This document shows, piece by piece, positions 32,624 through 40,166 of a stretch of DNA of 40,166 nt. Both the position numbers and the translations under genes were made by a program. The notes beneath the pieces are model-generated. The model searched no databases. It saw nothing but the letters and a program-made list of their open reading frames with translations, and was not told the DNA's origin. Source of the DNA: Oehlia diaphana. Lineage: Eukaryota > Glomeromycota > Glomeromycetes > Glomerales > Glomeraceae. Location: the NCBI GenBank assembly GCA_003833135.1, contig QZLH01000411.1, positions 8,068 through 48,233 on the forward strand, given 5' to 3'. Within the stretch, counting starts at the first letter, position 1; each line of letters begins with the position of its first letter.

Positions 32624-35600
32624 CATATTGTTAATTCTACTTATCCATTCGAAAAAATTTTACAACAAGAACTCTTATGGTGTTTATCATGTATGAAATA
32701 TCCATCGAATGATAAGTCAATCAATCATATAAAGTAAGTGACGTATAAATAGTAATTATACTGTATTTTAACATACATGTGTTGTTATGTTGTTATGTTG
32801 TTATTTAAATATTTTTTGAATTAACCTTTTTTTAGGATATTGAAAGAAAAAATTCTAAAGTATCCAAGTTTTATTAAATGTTTGAAAAAAAGAACTCTTG
32901 AATGGATTGAGGAAAAATCTACAAATAACTGGCAATATAAAATCGCATCAAATAAACAAAATTTATACCCATATCCTTCATTTTCTGCAGCATTACAGGC
33001 TCACGTTAGAATACTGTTTAGGAAACCGATAACTCAAATTTTATGTGCCTTAGAAAGATTATCGGCAATAAAAACATTTTTCTATGTTTCCGATCAAACG
33101 AAATCAAAAAAAGGGAACTATGAGAAGTTACTTAAATTTTGGGAACAAATTTATATGGATAACAAAATTATCAAAATTGATGATATACCAAATCCTAAAC
33201 CTGATGGATATAATATGCTGGCAGGAAGTTTACTCGATCTTGAATTTCCTTTTTCATTTTATTATATGAAACAAATTGATAGTTTTAAAAGACATTATGA
33301 AGAAGAAATATCGATATTACAAAAGGATGATGACAAAATTGACAATGAAACAAATGAACTTTGCGATTATGTGATTGAGGATCATTTAAAAGATTTCAAA
33401 AATAACCTTTTTACGTCAATTCCGCAATTAAAAGATTCCCCTCTTGAATGGGATTGGGCTTCTGAATTATATTTTAATGATTTTGTAACTGTTATTGTGT
33501 CAAAATATGGTGAGACAAATAATAAAAAAATGTTAACAATAATTTTAAGATTACTCATCAGTACCGATAAAGTGCGTCAACCAATTTTCCTTCACTCATA
33601 TTGGTGGAGGAATGCTAACGAAGTTTTAGCTCTATTACAATTAGCTCAAATGTCTCCCATAATAATTAATAATATTGAAATTCAAGGAAATGCTATTATT
33701 AGAGGAAGTTTGGAAAAATATCTAGTTAAAGAAGTGACAAAACTAATGTTACAGCAAATTTGTGGAAATTTTGAAGGCTCAGAAAATGTTCATTTAACCG
33801 ATAAATGGCAGCTTGATGTCACAAAATTATTATATCTCGTTAATAAAATAACGAGAGCAAAGAATTTACCAGATCTTCAGTTGTTACGTATTGTAAACGA
33901 TCTAGTTGCAGCAAAGACCATTCCTTTAGATAACATTAAAGAAATTGTTCAACTTGGATTAAGTTTAGATGAGCAAGAAGTTCTCTCTGAGAAATTTATC
34001 AACGCTGTATTTGATAAGCTAGATAAACTAGAACAAAATGAGAAAAACATAATTCCAAAAAGATCATTTATAATGAGATGCCTTGCATTGATTCCTATCG
34101 AATCAGATGTTCTACTAAGTTTTTATAAAAAATTATTCTCGAATGAACCTTTTCTATTAATGGGCGAATCATTGAAAGGATATTTATTAAAGAAGACGTA
34201 GAAAATGAGGACATATTCTTTACGATACTTACAGATTTCGAAGAAGCTATAAGACAATCTGCTCGGTTAAATCTTATTAATAAATGTTTAGGAGATTTGG
34301 ATACAAACATGGCTACTTTATGCTGTGATATCATTGAACAAACCTTCTTCATGAATGATGAATTGGAAAATTTAGCAGCTTTTTTTGGACCAGCTCTCGA
34401 AATTTTATATAAACAAGGAAGGCCATCATTACAAAAAATAACTTCTATTGCGTTGCTTAAAGGATTTATTCGCCGATTCTGGGATAGCTTCCTTCAGAAG
34501 AATAAAAATAGTCCTATTGTATATAACAAAGCGGGGGAAGACAATTTTAATAGCAACGAATTAATTAATCAGATTAACAATACTATGACTTTATCTTATC
34601 CTTTGATTCATTCTCTTAAAATTTACTTTTTAAGAGATTTATGTCGAAGAGGGTTTTCAATTGATGATATTAGACGATTTTGTGAGGCTCAAAAGAAAAT
34701 TTTGCCGTGGTTTGGAACTTTCAATTGGGGGATGCCAAAGAAAATAGATTGCCTTTTAATCCATATTGTAATTTATCTGAATATAATGAAGCAGAAGACA
34801 GTTTTATGACTTTTTATAGTATAGGAAATAAAGCACCTTTCCAAACATTTGTACAAAAAATGAAGCAAAATATGACCTCAACAGCAAAATTATCTTTAAT
34901 GGGACTCTTATTTGTACGGCTTCATGCTGTAAAGGCTTCAAGAGAATGGCAACATTCAGAAATGCAATCAGCTGATTTTTTAACCAAAGAGCTTGCTGGA
35001 ATGAACATATCGAATGTATTTAAAAGGATTGCAACAAATATCTTGTCAAATAACCAACCTTTACTTCGAATTTACAATTCAAGAATTGATAATACCGAGT
35101 TGATTTTAAAATCTATTGTTGTACATATTATCGCTTATCATGCGTCGCTTGAACCGAATTCATCTCCACTTGCAATGTATCTACACAATCTTCAAAATTG
35201 TCAGAACTCGTTTATATTAACATGTTTATGTGACCAAAAATCTGCAGATTTTAATTTAATGATGAACGCCATGGGTTCAAGTTTTTATTACTGTATTTGC
35301 GGTTATATATACTTCATTGGAGGATGTGGCAGACCTAAGTTTACTGGTAAATGCCCGAATTGTGGAAGTACGATCGGTGGAGCTGATCATATACCAGTAG
35401 CTGGAAACAATAAAATTCAAATTCAACCTCGTGCTATAAATTATATAGCAGGATACATTGGTGAACTAGTCAATCAAAATATGAATCATTTCGTCAGAAG
35501 TATACAACCTATAGCATATCGTATTTTACATTTAATTGTTCATGCTCTTATTGGAGCATCTGAACCTCCAACTGCCCTTGCTTTCCTTCGAAAAAATAAT

Positions 35601-35690
35601 CAAACTGCCACTGATTCTGAAATGTACTGTATGAGCCATATTCAAAATGATTGGGAAATTCTGAAGAAGCTTCTTAATTGCTCAGATAAT
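32624..35690 (+). other. E3-module/shell region of the RNF213-like protein
   Basis: It begins HIVNSTYPFEKILQQELLW, crosses the 32734-32835 intron (HIK|ILKEKI) and continues as a long helical region (SLLDLEFPFSFYYMKQIDSF, EWDWASELYFNDFV). The frame slips near 34155 (…EDVENEDIFFTILTDFEEAI follows) and in the G run at about 34727 (WG|DAKENRLPFNPYCN follows). The order of segments around the RZ finger, with ALIFHSLISLM after the next intron, follows RNF213. The RING expected in vertebrate RNF213 would lie before KRSFIMRCLALIP, but there is no cysteine cluster there. Biochemical work on RNF213 reports ligase activity that does not need the RING, so its absence alone would not rule out activity in an intact paralogue. 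Confidence 0.7.
35292..35390 (+). other. RZ-type zinc finger
   Basis: The residues CICGYIYFIGGCGRP, then GKCPNCGSTIGGADH, match the RZ finger of RNF213 and ZNFX1-type proteins: Y-x-IG-x-CG-x-P, then C-x2-C-G-x-x-IGG-x-x-H. In vertebrate RNF213 the opening is C-P-N-G-H; here it is C-I-C-G-Y, so the His of the GH pair is replaced while an extra Cys appears two residues earlier. All other cysteines are kept. The region is open and well conserved although the gene around it is broken. Confidence 0.85.
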
Positions 35691-35780
35691 GTATATATCT
35701 TTTTTTTATTATTATTATTTTCTTTATAATCTTATTTAATAAAATAGCTAACTGAAACAAAATTTTATTATCTTAATTAG

Positions 35781-37814
35781 AATTTAGCGTTAATATTCCA
35801 TTCTCTAATTTCCTTAATGATGGAAAGACCTCCTGTTCCGAATCAAACGACATATCCTGAACGCATAAACTGGGAAACATCATTTCAAGATAATTATGTT
35901 ACACCTCTTACTGAGAATATAACGAAAACGGCAACTAATTATCGTATGAAGCTAAGCGAAGCTCTAACCAAAAATAAAAAAAATAACTTAATTGAATGTG
36001 AAATTAATCAGACTTTAGTTATGGATAAGCAATATCGAAATGAAACTTTACCAAATTTATGGAGAACAATTGGAACAATCAATTTTGATAGTTTCCACGC
36101 TTATTATATGAGTAACTTGACAAGAAAAAACGATCATCCATTTCTCTCTGTATTTTTCAAATATTCAAAGCAGTTAGAATTACTTAAACATCTTTTACCT
36201 ATTGTAAAATTTGCTCAACTTCTGAATAACAAACTTGGATATCAATTAACCAGACAAACGGCAAAAGATATGAAATTCATACAATTTATAAAAGAGGAAT
36301 CTAATGATGGTAGAAATAAATAAATTTTCAATAATTTGAAAACCGCCTTTAATGATTTTAAACTTGGTTGGAATACAGTAATACCTTTCGTAAATCGATA
36401 TCAATGTCATGAACTTCCCAATAAAAAACCAGTCATGGGTTATAATCTTCCAGTTATTTTTGGTTTAGTGGAATCGAAAGATGCAGGAATTTTCTTATGC
36501 TTTATTTTAGATTATTTAGTTGACTTGCAAAACCAGTTCTTACAAGAAGTTATAGTAATTCCACCCGGAACTTGTAAATCTCTCAAGTTTTTAGATGAAA
36601 TTACATTTGATATCAAACTAGCAATTTCGAAAACAGAACCAGTTATACCCAATGGATATTGCCTTCAATCTCTACGCCTTGATCATGTTCGTTCAGGAAA
36701 TATTATAAATTTTGTTTGGGATGATGAGATTCTTGCATATAGTCAAAGAAATTTAGCAATTGCAAGAGGAGAAGATATTGTGTATGATTTGACAAAAATT
36801 GAAGCGGAATTGGCAAACATTTTAGTTTTCGAGAAAGTTTATATAGAAACTCTACCAGATTCACAACTATATTTAGAATCTTACCCGTATCACATGGAAT
36901 TATTTCAAGGATATATGAGAATTCTTAGTGATATTAAGAATCAAATAACCCAAGAGCCAATCCCGATCGAAAAAATGAATTCATTAGGCTTTTCTGAAAA
37001 TTCCGGTTTAGAATATGCTTCAAAATCGACTATAGATAACTCATCAGAAATTTTGTCATCATTGGAAATACTTCTATGTTTCGTCAAGCGTACAGCAGTT
37101 GGAGATGGCGAAAGATCTATTAAAGATTTTGTTTTACAATGGATGAAACTATCATCATTATATGAACATAGAGAATTCTCTAAAATTTTAGATATTGATT
37201 TAAGACTTAAACACTTGGTGTCATTATATGAACTCGTCGAAGAACAAGTTGCCGATATTAAAATTAAATATATTCATGAAAAATATCAGGAAAAACTTTC
37301 AACAGATATGGAGGCGGCAATAATGGAATCTTTAGGTTTTGAGCAGCAAACTACAACGAAAAAAGTTATACAAGCAGAAACATTCGCATTAGCTTTAAAA
37401 CGATTCATGTTACGATTTTTAACTTTAGAAATTCAAAAAGAAACGGATCCATTAAAAATTTATTTACAAGATGGTTCATTAAATTTTTGGCCTTCAACAG
37501 TTCCAGAGGAACTTGTTGATAAATTGTTTCCAAAAAATTTATTGGTAGCTAATACATATGATGCTTATACATTCACAATGAAAAAGATTGAGGTAAAAAA
37601 ATTTATAAATATATATTTATATTTTAAATATTTTTAATCTAAAATAATAAAATTTATATATTATTAATTTCTTAAGCAAACGATGAAAAAACAAGCATAT
37701 GTCGCTAAAAATAGAACTAATGATCTAACAAATCTAAACCAAACGGAACCTACAGCTAACAGAAATGCGTCAAGAAAACTAAGAAATGGCCGACCTAAAT
37801 TTGATTCGACGTAG
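35781..37814 (+). other. C-terminal domain of the RNF213-like protein
   Basis: The exon starts NLALIFHSLISLMMERPPVP after the 35691-35780 intron and runs in one frame to 37592, interrupted only by TAA at 36321 (GRNK*IFNNLKTAF). A conserved-looking block lies at about 36430-36560 (VMGYNLPVIFGLVESKDAG, FILDYLVDLQNQFL). The last intron, 37593-37676 (KIE|QTMKKQ), leads to a 45-residue tail rich in Asn/Arg/Lys and a TAG at 37812. The frame after 36323 was reached by continuing in phase, not by a new start. Confidence 0.75.
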
Positions 37815-37960
37815 CTAGAAATTCTTTTTCTTGTTATCCGACTATTTAAATTCGTAGTATATATAGTATCTTTATTGTATTTAGATATAAAACATCAAAT
37901 TATTATTAAAAATATATTATTATAAGTATTGGAAAAATATTTATTATATTCTGAAAAATA

Positions 37961-38140
37961 AAAAATGTGATGAGTTTGCGTTAAAGTTTGCGCAAAAAAA
38001 AACTTTTGGTTGAAGCTTTTGTTGCGTAGGCGTAACTCCGATGAGCGTACAGTATCGGCTATTAATTTTCTTTTTTCTATGAATGTAAATTTGTTTATCC
38101 CTACTAGCATTTACATGTGATGTACAATAAAACACTTCAA
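37961..38140 (+). repeat. Dispersed repeat, copy 2
   Basis: This is the counterpart of 23196-23394 (blocks listed there). It begins about 150 bp after the stop of the RNF213-like locus. Instead of the MITE that follows copy 1, the next bases (aatacgatcaaccctcttttagtg) only faintly resemble the MITE end. Confidence 0.7.
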
Positions 38141-38206
38141 TACGATCAACCCTCTTTTAGTGCCATCAGCCCATCACTAAATTTTTAGGGTATTTAATAT
38201 TGCACA

Positions 38207-38358
38207 AATACTTATGCTACCTTTCAAGTTACTTATCAATTAAAAATCTTGACAACAGCTTTATGTTCTGTCATTATGCTCAAAACTTCTTTAAGCGGAA
38301 TGAAATGGTTTTCTTTAGTCTTACTCACTTTTGGTGTTGCACTTGTTCAAATGCCAAG
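38207..38358 (+). pseudogene. Orphan exon of a nucleotide-sugar (UDP-galactose-type) transporter
   Basis: One frame reads [20 protein letters not shown], then [27 protein letters not shown], followed by AG|GTATAA, a good splice donor. The block T-x-Q-V-x-Y-Q-L-K-I-x-T-T-A-x-x-S-V and the following transmembrane helix ending GVALVQ are diagnostic of the SLC35A family (UDP-galactose, UDP-GlcNAc and CMP-sialic acid transporters of the Golgi). No upstream or downstream exon is recognisable, and an in-frame TAA lies at 38195, so I treat it as a captured or left-over exon and not a working gene. Confidence 0.78.
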
Positions 38359-39237
38359 GTATAAATTTATTCGTTGTAAGACTGTATAATGTTACAGATT
38401 TAGCGTCCGAGATGACGTTAAACTAAAAGTTATTGGGTTTTATCCAAAATGAAGCTAAACTAAGAAAATATGAAAGTGTGCGTGGCCATTAGATTATAAC
38501 TCTTTCTTTCAGTTTTATTTGCACCATTCCAAATATACGATGCAATATGTGCAATACGTTTTGTGTCACAAGGTTGCGGTTGGGGTAGATCAGTTTTTCT
38601 TTTGGGTATGATGATATTTTTTTTGGGCGGTAAGAGTAAATGATTATCTAATCAATTGACGTCCATTTTGATCGGCTAAACTGTTCTTGTATTTGGGTTG
38701 GATTTAATTTTAAGGTTTTATCTTTGATGAAAAATTCTCACCTCGCTTTTTTGAAAAATACTAAAGAAAAATTTTTTTCTTATTGAGAAGTATCCAAAAA
38801 GCTAAAAAAGCTTGAATTATTAATTTCATTTGAAAAGGAAGGATATGTATATGTAAATTATTGTTACTATTAAGCGTTTAAAAGACGGACTCCATTCGTT
38901 AGTATTGGGATCAACAAAAGATGGTCCCAGTTTAGTTTTACTATAAAAGAAAATTATTATTATTTAGGCATATAGTTTTATTTCATTTAAAAATGAAGAA
39001 GTCAATTTATTTACTTGTAAGTAACTCCATCTAAGTCAATAACCATTCCTAAATTTCTCAAAATTTATGCAATATGATAGTTAACAATATTATATATGTA
39101 ATTTTTTGTACAAATTTTTTACAATATATCACATCGAAAATTACTTAATATACATATTATATATTATAAATATGTGCAAATCAGGTTTTTATGCACGAAA
39201 TTTTGCATATTTTCTACACATAAAAAATTTCCTGATG
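38359..39237. other. Region downstream of the transporter exon
   Basis: A plus-strand stretch at about 38515-38635 has an ordinary, less A/T-biased composition (ICAIRFVSQGCGWGRSVFLL) and could be a further exon relic after an acceptor-like cag at 38514. It does not match the next transporter segment that I would expect, so I leave it unassigned. The rest is A/T-rich. Confidence 0.35.
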
Positions 39238-39356
39238 GCACCCTCCTTGACCATAATGAAAATTTAAAAAAATGTACATTTGGAGAGAAATTTTATTTAG
39301 AGACAAATCATATAGTGCGTACATTTAGGGAGTGTGCACTTAGAGAGATTTGACTG
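39238..39356 (-). mobile_element. Truncated copy of the 181-bp TA-type MITE
   Basis: Read on the minus strand it starts CAGTCAAATCTCTCTAAGTG, continues cacactccctaaa and cgcactatatg, and ends near ggagggtgcca, collinear with 23395-23551. The last 25 bp, including the second terminal repeat, are missing. It is therefore inverted relative to the first copy. Confidence 0.75.
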
Positions 39357-40166
39357 TATAATTATCGATTTTTAAAAGATACAATTCGGATATATATCAA
39401 TGTGGCCTAACTAAATAACAAAGATATCTTTTTTTTTAATTAGTCCGAAGGACTATAAATTTCTACGCAAGTTGATATGCAAGTCCGTCCGGCAAAAGTG
39501 TCATTCTTGATATATAAACATAAAATAAATATATGCTTATCAAGAATCATACCATAAACATATCAAGAATGATGTTTTTGCTTGTGCAACAAAAAAACTT
39601 TAAATGGCACTTCAGACTTAATAACGGATTCCTAGCAATAATCATAATCATAGTAATAATAATGAACTTGCCGGTTCATTTTACTATCTTGATTTCTTTC
39701 CTTTTATTAATTTCATCATCTCTATCCTTTCTTTATGTATCTATGCTACTAACAAATGGTGAGATAAGTCTAACCTTATATATACATAAGAAGTTTATAC
39801 TTACAACCAGCCAAAAAATCATATAAATTTCCTTTTTTAAATAATGTCGGAACGGAAAGCTATTACAATTCTTAAACGCTAACTGAAGTTATCATAATTC
39901 TGGCACGATAGATAATAGTAAATCTTTTTGTATACATATCGGGAACCATTTCCATTTTTTCACAAAATAATTTATTATTTTGCTACAGAATTATAATAAA
40001 ATTACAAAAACAGTTTTTAAAAGCTTATTTACACTCATCACTTACTAGATTGTGGTGGTGGCGGAGTGTAATTTTAACTTTTAATTAAATATTCGAATAC
40101 CAACAGTATTCGTCTAATTTATACCTGATTTTTATCCTGGTATTTCTTTCTTTTTCATTAGATATA
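39357..40166. other. AT-rich region to the window edge
   Basis: No supported gene. tcattcttgatat (about 39501) and atatcaagaatga (about 39558) are inverted and could form a hairpin with a loop of about 44 bp. aacttgccggtt followed by gatttctttcc near 39667 recurs at 23666. The 97-codon hydrophobic frame at 39533-39826 uses this sequence and has no family signature. Confidence 0.4.

Larger units (their letters stand above)
26389..37814 (+). pseudogene. RNF213-like giant protein gene, broken and lacking its AAA+ core
   Basis: The order of domains matches RNF213, a very large AAA+ ubiquitin ligase: acidic repeat region, CBM20 (29430-29710), N-terminal arm (29711-32610), then directly the E3-module region (32624-35690) with an RZ finger, and the C-terminal domain to a TAG at 37812. 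Introns: 30364-30443, 31938-32026, 32734-32835, 35691-35780, 37593-37676, all GT-AG. No Walker A motif is present, so the AAA+ core is missing; the junction is near 32605-32620, where the frame also changes. No RING cysteine cluster is seen. Lesions: stops at 26872, 27031, 27400, 27785, 28601, 28826 and 36321; frameshifts near 27656 (11-bp deletion), 29705, 34155 and 34727 (in a G run); and an LTR insertion. Some single-base shifts in homopolymers may be sequencing errors; the LTR, the 11-bp deletion and the missing core cannot be. Confidence 0.88.

Noticed and set aside
39533..39826. 97-codon frame that looks like a small membrane protein
   Set aside because: Its hydrophobicity follows from A/T-rich codons, it begins inside a hairpin-forming repeat and shares a motif with non-coding DNA at 23.66 kb.

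Overview
The window looks like a nuclear scaffold from an arbuscular mycorrhizal fungus, Rhizophagus irregularis or a close relative. This is inferred from very high A+T, short GT-AG introns of 80-102 bp, a typical F-box/leucine-rich protein, a BTB-BACK-TLDc protein and an RNF213-like giant protein (families known to be expanded there), and dense transposon debris. It is a draft assembly with one run of N (17181-17496). I found no tRNA, rRNA, CRISPR array or operon.

Layout. 1-2118: no supported gene. 2119-3519 (minus): intact F-box gene. 4500-4960: degenerate A-rich repeat tract, followed by a 296-bp MITE with TTA target duplication (4977-5272). 7244-8419: Tc1/mariner element with a broken transposase. 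8420-16820: long gene-poor stretch with scraps of retroelement, integrase and Tigger/pogo transposase and one minisatellite. 16824-18456: truncated copy of the 5' region of the RNF213-like gene, containing the assembly gap. 18759-19713: hAT relic. 20223-21729: intact two-exon BTB-BACK-TLDc gene, with a scrap of a second copy behind it. 22356-22590 and 23395-23575: two further MITEs. 25131-26388: 5' region of the RNF213-like locus. 26389-37814: that locus itself. 37815-40166: a repeat shared with 23.2 kb, an orphan exon of a nucleotide-sugar transporter and a truncated MITE.

The main feature is the 11.4-kb RNF213-like pseudogene. In order it carries an acidic N-terminal region with about sixteen 43-residue repeats, a CBM20 starch-binding domain, the N-terminal arm, and then, without any AAA+ core or RING, the E3-module/shell region with an RZ zinc finger and the C-terminal domain. 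Five introns can be placed. At least seven in-frame stops, four frameshifts, an internal fusion junction and a 666-bp solo LTR interrupt it; removing the LTR plus one 4-bp target duplication restores the frame exactly. Its 5' region exists twice, 8 kb apart. The upstream copy carries an in-frame 513-bp deletion joining the start codon to an internal codon, and a 70-bp stretch lies in opposite orientation in the two copies.

Only the F-box gene and the BTB-TLDc gene look intact. Both families usually act as substrate adaptors of cullin ubiquitin ligases, and RNF213 is also a ubiquitin ligase, so the window is a ubiquitin-related gene neighbourhood eroded by transposons. This shared theme reflects family expansion in these fungi and is not evidence of a linked pathway.
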